From Acinetobacter harbinensis (GTDB lineage Bacteria > Pseudomonadota > Gammaproteobacteria > Pseudomonadales > Moraxellaceae): DNA of 64,000 nucleotides. Positions 30,396-43,217 of this stretch are shown here, one piece after another. Under the pieces are notes generated by a model. The model searched no databases. It saw only the letters and a list, made by a program, of their open reading frames with translations, and was not told the DNA's origin. Every line of letters starts with the position of its first letter. Position 1 is the first letter of the stretch. A program made the translations under genes and the position numbers. The DNA lies in the NCBI RefSeq assembly GCF_000816495.1, contig NZ_JXBK01000001.1:1524516-1588515 (forward strand), read 5' to 3'.

Positions 30396-30414
30396 ACTCC
30401 GCTAAATGCGGAGT
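30396..30414 (+). terminator. Terminator downstream of ftsY
   Basis: There is a perfect 7-bp stem ACTCCGC/GCGGAGT with a 5-base loop, followed by CTGTTATTTTAT. It lies 22 bp after the ftsY stop. Confidence 0.75.
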
Positions 30415-30543
30415 CTGTTATTTTATAGCGATATGTTTGTGTTAAAAAACAGCATTCAATAACAAGTGATTGAAAGAATGATCGCATAAGTGACTAGAAT
30501 AGCCAGCTTAAAGGTTTAACGTTAGTATTGGGGGAGTACGAGT

Positions 30544-31230
30544 GTGGCATTATTAGAAAAAATTGGTCATATCCTAAAATCAGATATCACTAAAGAATTT
30601 AAGTTAAAAAAGAAATTAACTGATGAAGTATACGAATTGACCTTTGTCGATCATTTAAAGAAACGCCGTAGTATTGAAGTGCTGGGTAAAAAAGTAAACT
30701 TTAGTCAAGCATATATAGTAGAGCTAATTCAAGAAGCAGTACGCAGTTGTCCATCGGCTTTAAACTCTCAAAGTTCAAGAATTGTGGTGTTATTTGGCGA
30801 TTCGCATGAAGATTTTTGGCAGATTGTGAAAGATGTACAACGCAAACTGATTGCTGCACATATTTTTGAAAGTACAGAAATGAAGATTGATCAATATAGA
30901 GCGGGTTTTGGCACCATTCTTTTTTATGAAGATCAACAAACCATTCGACAATTACAAAAAAAAGTTCCGTTTAATTCAGACGAATTTCCGGTTTGGTCTG
31001 AGCAGACTTCGGGTATGGCACAGTATGCAGTGTGGACGGCTTTGGCAGACTTGGATATGGGTGCATGCTTAAAGCACTATAATCCAAGCATTGATTTGGC
31101 TATAGCACAGCATTTCAGCATCAAAGACTCATGGTTGTTGCGTGCGCAATTGGTTTTTGGCTCCATTGAACAAGCAGCCACGATTAAAGACGAGCCAGAA
31201 GACAGCGAACGTTTTAAAATATTTTTCTAA
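30544..31230 (+). CDS. Nitroreductase-like oxidoreductase (Frm2/HBN1 type), paralogue A
   Basis: This is probably an FMN-dependent oxidoreductase. The 228-residue protein has the core FVDHLKKRRSIEVLGKKV, SCPSALNSQSSRIVVLFGDSHEDFWQIV, the AGFGTILFYED stretch, FPVWSEQTSGMAQYAVWTALADLDMGACLKHYNP, and a C-terminal LVFGS-ERFKIFF. This order matches the fungal Frm2/bacterial nitroreductase-like group. It carries a 25-residue Lys-rich extension before the core that paralogue B (63144-63746) lacks. It starts with GTG preceded by GGGGGAG. Physiological electron acceptor unknown. Confidence 0.88.
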   Translation: MALLEKIGHILKSDITKEFKLKKKLTDEVYELTFVDHLKKRRSIEVLGKKVNFSQAYIVELIQEAVRSCPSALNSQSSRIVVLFGDSHEDFWQIVKDVQRKLIAAHIFESTEMKIDQYRAGFGTILFYEDQQTIRQLQKKVPFNSDEFPVWSEQTSGMAQYAVWTALADLDMGACLKHYNPSIDLAIAQHFSIKDSWLLRAQLVFGSIEQAATIKDEPEDSERFKIFF

Positions 31231-31445
31231 GTGAAATTTGATAAAAGTATCTAAGAAAATTAACATAAGATGAAATGATCTGATAAAGATTGATAAAATC
31301 CAAAGGGTCATCTCATAGGATTTTAAAATCTATAAAGTAACGCCGTACTATTTCTAATATTGCTCATGAAGTATTTTCAATATATAGCCAAACTCTGGAA
31401 GAATTAGCACATTAAATTCTATTCATAACCTTTTAACAAATATTA

Positions 31446-31546
31446 GATCCATGCCAAGGTGGCATGGATGCCACCGGTTGAACAGAGGTTTCAGGGATGA
31501 ACCTTCTGTCCAACATAGGCATTTGTTTACTTTGTGCCTGCAAAGT
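31446..31546. repeat. Compact intergenic element with three successive hairpins
   Basis: There are three inverted repeats in a row: ATCCATGCCA/TGGCATGGAT (31447-31456 with 31460-31469); GTTGAACAGAGGTT with AACCTTCTGTCCAAC (31477-31490 with 31500-31514, one bulge and one mismatch); and ACTTTG/CAAAGT (31529-31534 with 31541-31546). Base composition is more GC-rich than its surroundings. On the minus strand an open frame crosses it (a short peptide containing FIPETSVQPVASM), but there is no ribosome-binding site. It looks like a dispersed intergenic repeat or a structured RNA; no family is recognised. Confidence 0.5.
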
Positions 31547-31933
31547 AAGAAATCAGGTATTTGAAAATATTTAAACATTAGCCTTTATGTGAAGTCGTAT
31601 TAATCTTTTCTGTTCTGTAAATTTTATGAAACCTATCGTGTGTTACTTATTTTCGTAACTAGCTATAGATTAAATAGATCACATCATTAAAGCGTCTGTT
31701 AGCCATAGTTTTTTGCTCTTCCTTTGGGCATATTCAGCGTGATAGATGCTTTCAGAGATTCGATGAGGTGATTTTCTTGAAGCTTTATCGCAGATTTTAG
31801 TTTTAAGTGGTCCTTAAAGTTTGTTTGTGGCTATAAATGAGTATCTATAGGCTTAGTTAAAGTGATAAATCTGTACTATTGGTTTAAAAATAGACAACTG
31901 GTTGTATTTTTAACTTTTTAATCGGTTTAGGGG

Positions 31934-31961
31934 TTGCGCTGATTTTTAAAGTGTATAGAAT
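31934..31961 (+). promoter_or_regulatory. Probable rRNA operon promoter
   Basis: TTGCGC and TAGAAT are separated by 16 bases, with an AT-rich stretch just upstream (UP-element-like) and a GC-rich discriminator-like ACGCTGCATCCCG downstream, as at stringently controlled rRNA promoters. The 16S gene begins about 270 bases later. Confidence 0.5.
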
Positions 31962-32080
31962 ACGCTGCATCCCGACGAGATAGACGGAAACGATTGAGGC
32001 ACGAAGTGCTGAGATGTTTAAGTTTATTAAGTTGAGCGACTTAATTACTGACGAAGTATTAAGAAGATCATTAATAGATT

Positions 32081-32113
32081 ATGAAGAACAACTTGTGTGG
32101 ATTTTTACTGGTT
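32081..32113 (+). other. Left arm of the 16S precursor processing stem
   Basis: ATGAAGAACAACTTGTGTGG and the following ATTTTTACTGGT are nearly the reverse complement of 33790-33822 on the other side of 16S. Together they form the long stem that RNase III cuts to release pre-16S RNA. Confidence 0.75.
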
Positions 32114-32235
32114 GATCGATCGAAATTATTTTCATTGATTGAATGGTAGAAATTACTCGAAGTTTATTTGAGAAAGATTTGTCAGACAATTGATGAGCCA
32201 AGATTGGTGCCCTTTAAGGCACTAGAAATGATATT

Positions 32236-33775
<1,540 letters not shown>

Positions 33776-33789
33776 ACGAAAGATTGACG

Positions 33790-33822
33790 ATTGGTAAGAA
33801 TCCACAACAAGTTGTTCTTCAT
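33790..33822 (+). other. Right arm of the 16S precursor processing stem
   Basis: This is the reverse complement of the leader segment 32081-32113 apart from a short bulge and a few mismatches. It lies between the 16S end and tRNA-Ile. Confidence 0.75.
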
Positions 33823-33835
33823 ACGATGTATCTGA

Positions 33836-33912
<77 letters not shown>

Positions 33913-33994
33913 ATCTAACGAACTTAAAGATTGATGAAGCAATTCATTGAACTTGAGTAACAGATAAACAGATAGATCAAATCTAATGATAGCT

Positions 33995-34070
33995 GGGGAC
34001 TTAGCTTAGTTGGTAGAGCGCCTGCTTTGCACGCAGGAGGTCAACGGTTCGACTCCGTTAGTCTCCACCA
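33995..34070 (+). tRNA. tRNA-Ala (anticodon TGC)
   Basis: A 76-nt cloverleaf: acceptor GGGGACT pairing with AGTCTCC (one G-U), anticodon stem CCTGC/GCAGG around TTTGCAC with TGC, T-loop GGTTCGACTCC, and encoded CCA. It is the second tRNA of the 16S-23S spacer. Confidence 0.97.
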
Positions 34071-34508
34071 AATTTCAAGATCAGAAAAGCATGCTTTTCC
34101 TTGAAATTTAAGCAAGAAGCTTTGCTTCGCGCAGACTATAAGTCTATAGATTATAGAACTTAATAAAAGAAACCTAGTGTTTAAGTTTATTAAGTTCTGT
34201 GATTTATCACAGCGTTAAACATGACCTGACGAAGGCATGTTAACTCATTAACAGATTGGCAAATTTGAGTTGAAATAATTGTTTAACTCAGAACTGATTT
34301 TGAATTCAGTTTTAATCGATTGTCACTATTTATAGTGATGTGAGGTTAAAGTTGAATGAAGATAAAGAACTGAGCACTAGCGAATTAACTGAATCAAGCG
34401 TTTTGGTAATATTAAGATTGAAGCTGTACCGTGCTTAAGTGCACAAGACTTTGAACGATAAGTTGTAAACACTCACTTGTAGGTGTTGACGACTGTTTGG
34501 GGTTGTAT
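34071..34508 (+). other. Second half of the 16S-23S spacer
   Basis: It contains a hairpin right after tRNA-Ala (AAATTTCAAG at 34070-34079 with CTTGAAATTT at 34100-34109) and a smaller one (AAGCAA/TTGCTT). Next comes a boxB-like hairpin CTGTGATTTATCACAG (34197-34212) followed about 30 bases later by a boxA-like AACTCATTAACA (34242-34253), the layout of rRNA antitermination signals. The left arm of the 23S processing stem (about 34488-34515) overlaps the 23S start. No protein gene. Confidence 0.6.
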
Positions 34509-37403
<2,895 letters not shown>

Positions 37404-37581
37404 ACAACACCCAAACAGTTGTATGACTTCACTTAATATCCAAATATAACTTGATTTAGTTAATCAAACGCTAGACAATATTCAACTCAAACAGCCCAAT
37501 CTGTTCAAGATTTGGAAAAAGCAATGGCGCAAGGAACATCGTTCCTCAAATAAGACCAAAGCAAGTATCCATAAACAGTTG

Positions 37582-37697
37582 TGCTGGCGACAATAGCAAG
37601 AGTGAACCACCTGATCCCTTCCCGAACTCAGAAGTGAAACCTCTTCGCGCTGATGGTAGTGTGGGGTTACCCATGTGAGAGTAAGTCATCGCCAGCT
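37582..37697 (+). rRNA. rrf: 5S ribosomal RNA
   Basis: This is about 116 nt, closed by GCTGGCGA and TCGCCAGC, with GTGAACCACCTGATCCCTTC, CCGAACTCAGAAGTGAAAC and a TGGTAGTGTGGGG segment typical of 5S rRNA. A hairpin AGGAAC-ATC-GTTCCT (37532-37546) stands in the 23S-5S spacer. The operon terminator follows at 37708. Confidence 0.95.
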
Positions 37698-37707
37698 CAT
37701 TATTCCT

Positions 37708-37745
37708 AAAAACACCCCCAACAGCAGTTGGGGGTGTTTTTTTAT
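37708..37745 (+). terminator. rRNA operon terminator
   Basis: There is a perfect 15-bp stem, AAAAACACCCCCAAC (37708-37722) with GTTGGGGGTGTTTTT (37727-37741), a 4-base loop and a T run. It lies 11 bp after 5S rRNA. Confidence 0.95.
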
Positions 37746-37784
37746 GGGGAAATTTAAATAGATAAAGAAAGATAAAGATATATA

Positions 37785-38652
37785 TAGATATGTTGCAAAG
37801 TTGATTTAAGAGCATCTAATTCATCATTCCTGCAATTAAATTCATTCTTAAACCAAATCGTTTCCATCTATTCCTATAGCGTTCTATTAATATCCGAAGA
37901 TGCTTAAGTTGGCAGTTGATATGTTCAATGGCTATCCTACGCCGACTGATTTCTTTGTTGATCTGTTTTGTTATTTGGGGTAATGAAATATTCTTGGATT
38001 TCTTGATTGGAATAAGTAGCTTACTCTTAATTTGATGAAATCCTTTATAGGTTAAATCTACTATAACACAATGATAAATAACCAATTTTTTCACATGTTT
38101 GCGTGCAATCGTCAGATCATGTTTTCTGCCACTTTCTATCTGAATACTGACTATTTGCTTTAACTTTGGATTGAAAATCACTTGTGTTTTTAGGGTATGT
38201 TTCTTCTTTTTACTGCTATAGAATTTTATTTTTTTTTTGAGCGCTTAATTTTTGACTCTGTGACATCAACGATCACATAATCACACTCATTAAAACTTTG
38301 ATTTCTTTTAGGCAAGGCAAAAATTCGTGACTGAATCAGAGCTTTTTAACTTTCTGAATAGTGCGATTTACATTACTTTCAGCGAGATTATAGTCAGCAG
38401 ATAACTCAATTTGAGTTCTATAACAACATAAGTAGTTTAAAGTTAACAACAATTGATCCGCTAAATGCAAAGAATGAGGCCTTCCAGATTTTTTCTTTGC
38501 AAGTTCAGCTTGTTGTAATACTGAGATCGTTTTTAAGGATAGCGGACAAGGAACTCTCACGAGTCTTTTAAATTCCCCATCATTGAATCGAGTTGAATTT
38601 TCATATTTCATGGGGCTAGTATAAACAATTTTTTACTTTCGCAAGAGGTCTA
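37785..38652 (-). mobile_element. IS5-family-type insertion sequence, decayed
   Basis: This element of about 870 bp is bounded by imperfect terminal inverted repeats: the left end TAGATATGTTGCAAAGTT (37785-37802) corresponds to the right end ACTTTCGCAAGAGGTCTA (38635-38652) read inverted (TAGA, TTGC and AAAGT shared). The transposase inside is read on the minus strand and is broken by two frame changes. The element sits 40 bp behind the rRNA terminator. A second, shorter relic with the same right end follows at 38655-38918. The exact target duplication could not be fixed. Confidence 0.7.
37816..38611 (-). pseudogene. IS5-family (DDE_Tnp_4-like) transposase, frameshifted
   Basis: Reading from the ATG at 38611, the first frame gives 91 residues with the N-terminal helix-turn-helix (LTLNYLCCYRTQIELSADYN; ESNVNRTIQKV) and stops at 38336. 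A second frame continues ALIQSRIFALPKRNQSFNEC and DYVIVDVTESKIKRSKKK with the first catalytic Asp. The third frame (to 37816) carries HCVIVDLTYKGFHQIKSK (second Asp) and IEHINCQLKHLRIL (catalytic Glu) with YRNRWKRFGLRMNLIAG. Both shifts are -1 type at A-runs (5 A near 38343-38347, 10 A at 38229-38238). The long run could allow programmed slippage; two breaks suggest inactivation. Confidence 0.8.
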
Positions 38653-38654
38653 TT

Positions 38655-38918
38655 GAACCAGAGAGTTTTTAAATTCTTGAATAATATCATTTTCATTGCT
38701 TCTATAGTGCGCAGATAAATTGATTATCTAGGCTCAAAGAATGAGCTTTTGAGATTTTTTCTGCCAATTTAAGCTTATCGTAATACGAATAACATCTTTA
38801 AGAACAGAACACGGGGAAACTCAACCCCAACGAGTCGCTTAAATACCTCATTATTAAATCGAATTAAATTTTCATATGATCAGTATAAATAATTTTTTAC
38901 TTTCGCAAGAGGTTTACT
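38655..38918 (-). mobile_element. Second, more degraded copy of the same IS (5' part only)
   Basis: This region repeats, with many differences, the transposase-start half of the element at 38341-38652. Shared stretches include AGAG(C)TTTTTAAA-TTCTTGAATA, GCAGATAA, AGATTTTTTCT, GAATC/GAATTAAATTTTCATAT and, nearly unchanged, ATAAAYAATTTTTTACTTTCGCAAGAGGT. No open frame remains and the left half is missing. It is therefore an older insertion or an internal tandem deletion product. Confidence 0.65.
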
Positions 38919-38967
38919 ATTGCTAATAAGAATTCTGAACTATTTTTTGAGTTACAACTCATCTTGC

Positions 38968-39501
38968 TTATAAAGCTTTTTTTAATAAGATTTGATGCTG
39001 CTTAACTTGATGTGCATATTTTTTACCTTGTTTTTTCATTCTTCGATTAGAATTATAACCTGTAGGGCCTACATTATAATAAGCAAGTGCTTTGGGCCAA
39101 CTTCCTGCTTTGTTATTATAGGAGGCTAAAATATAGGTGCCACAATTAATATTATTATATTCTTGAATAAGATCGCCAGGACAGCTAGATTGCCAATAAC
39201 GTGGAATAACTTGAGTAAGCCCTACAGCGCCTGCTGGTGAGATGGCATAATTTCTATAGCTAGATTCTTGACGAATTAATGCCGCCAGTAATATAGGATC
39301 TACTTTGTATTTATCAGCACTTTGTACAATAATAGGTGATACACGATTGGCTGTATTATATTCAACAGAATATGCTTTTTGTATACCTTTGGATAGTTTT
39401 GCTGATCGTTTGGCAATTGATCCAGAACCTAAAGATGAGCAACCCGTAAATGTGATTGCAACAATCACTGTAGTCATAAGTTTTAAAGAGTGAAAATTCA
39501 T
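38968..39501 (-). CDS. Lytic transglycosylase, SLT-domain lipoprotein
   Basis: This periplasmic enzyme cleaves the glycan strand of peptidoglycan, forming 1,6-anhydroMurNAc. I start at the ATG at 39501 because it gives a lipoprotein signal (MNFHSLKLMTTVIVAITFTG, then Cys21). The frame is open to 39564. The SLT domain follows at about 55-170, with catalytic Glu79 in LIRQESSYRNYAISPAGAVGLTQVIP and the ALAYYNVGPTGYNS motif. At 177 residues it is a small single-domain form. It follows the IS relic in orientation but appears intact. Confidence 0.9.
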   Translation of the reverse strand: MNFHSLKLMTTVIVAITFTGCSSLGSGSIAKRSAKLSKGIQKAYSVEYNTANRVSPIIVQSADKYKVDPILLAALIRQESSYRNYAISPAGAVGLTQVIPRYWQSSCPGDLIQEYNNINCGTYILASYNNKAGSWPKALAYYNVGPTGYNSNRRMKKQGKKYAHQVKQHQILLKKAL

Positions 39502-39693
39502 CTTAGAAAACTCTAAACGTAAATTAGATAAAAAATGATCAATTAACAAAAGTACAAACCGCAAAATAAAATCTATATAAGCCTATGCTAGTAGGCTGAG
39601 TGGTTTGAGTCAATACAATTACTTTATCGGATTATATTGATTGGTGAAGTATTGAGTATTAGCTCAGCATTAATGACTTTATATTATCAGTAG

Positions 39694-39726
39694 TGATCAG
39701 TCCCATTCTATTCATGGGACTGATCA
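39694..39726 (-). terminator. Inverted repeat after the PfpI-like gene, probable terminator
   Basis: There is a perfect 13-bp stem, TGATCAGTCCCAT (39694-39706) with ATGGGACTGATCA (39714-39726), and a 7-base loop, 14 bp past the stop. The following T run is poor. Confidence 0.6.
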
Positions 39727-39740
39727 TCTAAAATAAAGTT

Positions 39741-40283
39741 TTAACTATCCAATTCTTTTAAAATAGCCTGATTAAAAGCAGGGATATCATCTGGAGAGCG
39801 CGAAGTAATTAAGGGCCAATTATTGGTATTACAGCGATGAACTTCCTCATTTACCCAATGTGCACCCGCATTTTCGAGATCCAGTTTTATACTTTTATAA
39901 GAGGTGAGGTTTTTATCTTTAATTCTCTCAGCATTGATAAGTACCCAAGGTCCATGGCAGATAATTGCAATTGGCTTGGCGTTGTCAGTAAAATGCTGAA
40001 TAATTTTATGTGCATCCTCATTTAATCGCAGCGTATCTGCATTTACAGTTCCTCCAGGAATCACCAAAATATCATAGTCTTCTGCAGACACTGTCGATAA
40101 CGTGGTTTGCGGTATATAAGAGGTCGCCGGCTCTTTATCACCTTTCACCGTATGTACCTCTTTTTGTTCTTCTGCAGCATGAATCACTTCGATTCCTTTG
40201 GATTGTAGAAACTCAAGCGGTTTCATCAGTTCGTCTTGTTCTACGCCGACGTTAGAAGTAATAAATAATGCTTTTTTAGACAT
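39741..40283 (-). CDS. DJ-1/PfpI family protein (class I glutamine amidotransferase-like)
   Basis: This family includes YhbO/PfpI-like stress proteins proposed to repair glycated proteins or act as chaperones or peptidases. The 180-residue protein has MSKKALFITSNVGVEQDEL with the conserved Glu15, DILVIPGGTVNADTLRLNE, and the nucleophile elbow IAIICHGPWVLI with Cys109 and His110. This E-C-H arrangement is that of the PfpI/YhbO subgroup. The C-terminal NNWPLITSRSPDDIPAFNQAILKEL is also typical. AGGATCA lies upstream as a weak ribosome-binding site. The gene is monocistronic with a terminator at 39694. Confidence 0.92.
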   Translation of the reverse strand: MSKKALFITSNVGVEQDELMKPLEFLQSKGIEVIHAAEEQKEVHTVKGDKEPATSYIPQTTLSTVSAEDYDILVIPGGTVNADTLRLNEDAHKIIQHFTDNAKPIAIICHGPWVLINAERIKDKNLTSYKSIKLDLENAGAHWVNEEVHRCNTNNWPLITSRSPDDIPAFNQAILKELDS

Positions 40284-40538
40284 TTTGATGATCCTAACTA
40301 TTGATTCAATTGATTACCTTAGCAAGCTGCGCAAAAGAGGCTGTACACATTTCAGCTTATTATTGTAAAAGTTTGAAAAAATAGAGCTTAAAAATAAGTT
40401 GCATATCTTCATGCTGCCTGAGCTTTATAGTTTAATTAATAATTAGATCGGCTAACATTCATATCTGCTATTTTCGTAAGGAAATGCTGACATCAACTTA
40501 TTTTTATTTTAAAGCTAAGTGTTGATATAAAAATTAAA

Positions 40539-41024
40539 TTAGAGTTCTTTTTTCATCCAGATTTCACAGGCATGACTATGGCCTGTATTGCCTAAAGGAT
40601 GATGAAGATAGATAAAGCCTAATTTTTCATAAAGTTTCAGGGCTTGTTTTAGTTGTTGAGTGGTTTCTAAATAACATACTTTAAAGCCATGTTGTGCTGC
40701 AAAATCAAAAGCATGTTCTAATAATTGTTTCGCTAACCCTAAACCGCGTATTTTTGGCAAAAAATACATTTTTTGAATTTCTAGAATTGAGCTGTCACCT
40801 TTTAGTTTAGAAATACCACCACCGCCAAATATTTCTCCATGTTCATTTTCAACTACCCAATATTGAGCATAGGCCTGTGTATATACAGTGTATAAATCAT
40901 CTAAAATAGGGTCTGCTACTGCAAAACCTAATTCAGGTGCAAGTCCAAACTCTTTAGAGGTTTCACGGATAATATGCGCAATTTGAGCATTATCTTGGGG
41001 TTGGATTGGTCGAAGATGATACAT
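40539..41024 (-). CDS. GNAT family N-acetyltransferase
   Basis: This is an acetyl-CoA-dependent acetyltransferase of unknown substrate. The 161-residue protein begins MYHLRPIQPQDNAQIAHIIRE and contains WVVENEHGEIFGGGGISKL, EIQKMYFLPKIRGLGLAKQLLEHAFDFAAQHGF (acetyl-CoA loop RGLGLA) and the C-terminal LYEKLGFIYL motif. All four GNAT motifs are present at normal spacing. It stands alone with about 150-250 bp of non-coding DNA on each side. Confidence 0.9.
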   Translation of the reverse strand: MYHLRPIQPQDNAQIAHIIRETSKEFGLAPELGFAVADPILDDLYTVYTQAYAQYWVVENEHGEIFGGGGISKLKGDSSILEIQKMYFLPKIRGLGLAKQLLEHAFDFAAQHGFKVCYLETTQQLKQALKLYEKLGFIYLHHPLGNTGHSHACEIWMKKEL

Positions 41025-41133
41025 AAATTCAATGACTACCCATAAAAAAGGAGCGTTATAAGCAAAAATGGAACTTTGTTAGGTTGTATGTTTTAAAAAT
41101 ACAAATCTATTTTTAAATAAAATGAACCAAGTC

Positions 41134-41163
41134 ATCAGAATGATCAAAGAAGATCATTCTGAT
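41134..41163 (-). terminator. Inverted repeat after the UbiB-like kinase gene
   Basis: There is a perfect 12-bp stem ATCAGAATGATC/GATCATTCTGAT with a 6-base loop, 10 bp after the stop codon. A T-rich tract comes only some 10 bases later, so termination is likely but not certain. Confidence 0.5.
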
Positions 41164-41172
41164 AATAAAATC

Positions 41173-42546
41173 TTATAAGAATTTCGCCACCATTTTACGT
41201 ACATTGGTTTTGGCATCAATTACGGTCATAAAGGTATAGGCGCCAATGAATTTACGGCTAATAAACATAAATTCTTTAGGCGGAACACTGAAATAACGAG
41301 AAGCAATAGATTTGGATGCGCGTTGCATCACACGGCTATGTAATTGACTTTTTTTCCAATCATAACGCTGATGTTCATCAATCACGCCACTTGGTAAGTC
41401 TGGATTATTTAAAATGGTGCTAAAGGCCTCTGTGGCCAATAAGAAGACTTTGGCCATATCTGGTTTGGTGCTTACGGGAATTGAGTCGAAAAACTCATAA
41501 CCCGTCATCGCTTTGACCATTTCATCAAGATTATGATGATAACCGGCTTTAATTAAGTTGCGCGCCACTGTCAATAAATGATCATCAAATTGTCGAATCG
41601 CCCCAAAATCTAACAGAACAATTTTATCTTGAATGTCATCTGCATTGCCTAAACGAACCAAATAATTGCCAAAATTTGGATCTGTTTGCATTTCACCCCA
41701 TTCAAAAATTTCACGAACAGCAATTTCTAAAGACGCTTCACCCAATTGATTGCGACGTTCTTGGGGTAACGACAGCATTACGGGGCTATTAATTGGCACA
41801 CCGCGCTCAAAAGTCATACATAAAATTTGATCGCTACAATATTCCTCAATGATACGCGGTACAACATAGCGCGGATCATCTTTTAAGCGTTCTGCAAAAC
41901 GACGCGTGGTGTCTGCTTCAGTTTGATAGTTCACTTCGCGGTGCATCATCTCACGCACTTCATCGAACCATTGATCAAATTCACGTGTTTGCGGCACCAT
42001 ACGCGTCAGTTTAAGCATATTTTTAAACAGGCTCATATCTGAATCTATGGCATCGGCCACGCCCGGATATTGAATTTTAAGCACGATTTCTAAGCCGTCA
42101 GATTTACGTGTGGCACGATGTACTTGTGCTAAAGAAGCCGTACCCAGTGGCTCCCGATCAATGGTTAGATCATTGAGTTTTGCACCTAATTGTTGTTCTA
42201 AGTGGGTTTTAATAGCCGGCCAAGCCAGTGCGATGGTTTGATTGTTTAACGTGTTCAGTGCTTGAGTAATTTCTTCAGGTAAAAAATGTTCACCATAAAG
42301 CGCCATCATTTGCCCAATTTTAACGATAGAGCCTTTTAATTTTCCAATTTCAGAAACCAGATAATCTGCCTGCTCTTTGGTGGCTTTTTTGCGTTTTTTT
42401 TCTTTTTCTGCATCACTGGAGAATATCGTGGTTGCACTAGAAGCCGCCCATCGCGTTCCTGCTAGTAACGAGGCTTTGGCAAGAGATAAGCGTCGATCCA
42501 TAGAGGAAGTTTTGAGTTGTTTAAGCTTGTCGTTCTGATCTGACAT
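41173..42546 (-). CDS. ABC1/AarF (UbiB-like) atypical kinase family protein
   Basis: The family includes UbiB, needed for ubiquinone synthesis, and several paralogues of unknown substrate. The start is the ATG at 42546, which has AAAGGA nine bases upstream. The 457-residue protein shows the family's KxGQ motif (KLKGSIVKIGQMMALYGEHF), the Ala/Ser-rich loop LGTASLAQVHRA in place of a Gly-rich loop, VLKIQYPG with the VAIK-like Lys, and DPNFGNYLV and LLDFGAIRQF as catalytic and metal-binding segments. It is not next to other ubi genes, and no strong C-terminal span is evident, so it is likely a paralogue rather than UbiB itself. Confidence 0.88.
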   Translation of the reverse strand: MSDQNDKLKQLKTSSMDRRLSLAKASLLAGTRWAASSATTIFSSDAEKEKKRKKATKEQADYLVSEIGKLKGSIVKIGQMMALYGEHFLPEEITQALNTLNNQTIALAWPAIKTHLEQQLGAKLNDLTIDREPLGTASLAQVHRATRKSDGLEIVLKIQYPGVADAIDSDMSLFKNMLKLTRMVPQTREFDQWFDEVREMMHREVNYQTEADTTRRFAERLKDDPRYVVPRIIEEYCSDQILCMTFERGVPINSPVMLSLPQERRNQLGEASLEIAVREIFEWGEMQTDPNFGNYLVRLGNADDIQDKIVLLDFGAIRQFDDHLLTVARNLIKAGYHHNLDEMVKAMTGYEFFDSIPVSTKPDMAKVFLLATEAFSTILNNPDLPSGVIDEHQRYDWKKSQLHSRVMQRASKSIASRYFSVPPKEFMFISRKFIGAYTFMTVIDAKTNVRKMVAKFL

Positions 42547-42711
42547 TAAACAAAATCCTTTAATCAGCAAGTCGCAGAATAATTAATTGTAACGGATATT
42601 ACCGCTTATTCGCGTATTAAAAAAGTTCAAGCTCGTGAATGAAGCGTTAAAAAGCATAAACATATTAAACTATTGACGGTTAAAGAGCAGTTGCAAGATA
42701 AAATCATTTTA

Positions 42712-43014
42712 TCAGCGAAATTGAATTTTAATATTGCTCTTTTGCTTTAGCATCGTTGCGTGCTCTTGAATGTGTTTTAAAATCATGTTTTGAACGGTGT
42801 CATGCGTAAAACCCAAAGAATAACCTTTCACAATGATAATACTGGGTAAGCTAAAGAATAAATAGCGAGCATCTTCTAGAGAAGGCGCTGTATAGATAGC
42901 ATGCTCAATTAACAATTGTTGGAAGAATTTTTTTTCCTTCTCAACTTGAGCAGAGTGAGTGTCATTCCAGTATTTTTCACGCATTGCCATTAAATTGTTA
43001 TGTTTGTAGCTCAT
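42712..43014 (-). CDS. Hypothetical small protein
   Basis: This is a 100-residue protein if read from the ATG at 43014 (MSYKHNNLMAMREKYWNDTH); a further in-frame ATG lies four codons upstream at 43026. It has no signal peptide and no convincing membrane span. The middle part (EDARYLFFSLPSIIIVKGYSLGF) is hydrophobic and may be a domain core, and the end is basic. No family is recognised. It shares orientation with the kinase gene but is separated from it by 165 bp. Start choice and function are uncertain. Confidence 0.65.
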   Translation of the reverse strand: MSYKHNNLMAMREKYWNDTHSAQVEKEKKFFQQLLIEHAIYTAPSLEDARYLFFSLPSIIIVKGYSLGFTHDTVQNMILKHIQEHATMLKQKSNIKIQFR

Positions 43015-43217
43015 CAGAATCAGCATTTAAACGAAGAATTTAAACTAATATGAGGGCATTTTAAGTAGATTCAATCTCTAAGCGCTTTGAAGTTAGAATT
43101 GTCATAAAGACCGGCCTTTCATGTGATAGAAATTTATTTCTGCTTGCTGTAATATCGCGCAATAAACAAAACAATAGTATTTGTAATTGAATCATTTAGC
43201 GTAAATAGGGGAATAGT

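Larger units (their letters stand above)
31231..32235. other. 1-kb non-coding region upstream of the rRNA operon
   Basis: From left to right it holds the three-hairpin element (31446-31546), unremarkable AT-rich DNA, the rRNA promoter (31934-31961), and the transcribed leader with the left arm of the 16S processing stem. No ORF with a plausible start is present. The leader between promoter and 16S is about 270 bases. Confidence 0.7.

Noticed and set aside
31446-31575. Minus-strand short open frame through the three-hairpin element
   Set aside because: No initiation site and dominated by inverted repeats; treated as a non-coding element instead.
37545-37815. Minus-strand ORF across 5S rRNA and the terminator
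   Set aside because: Antisense to 5S rRNA and the rrn terminator hairpin; not a gene.
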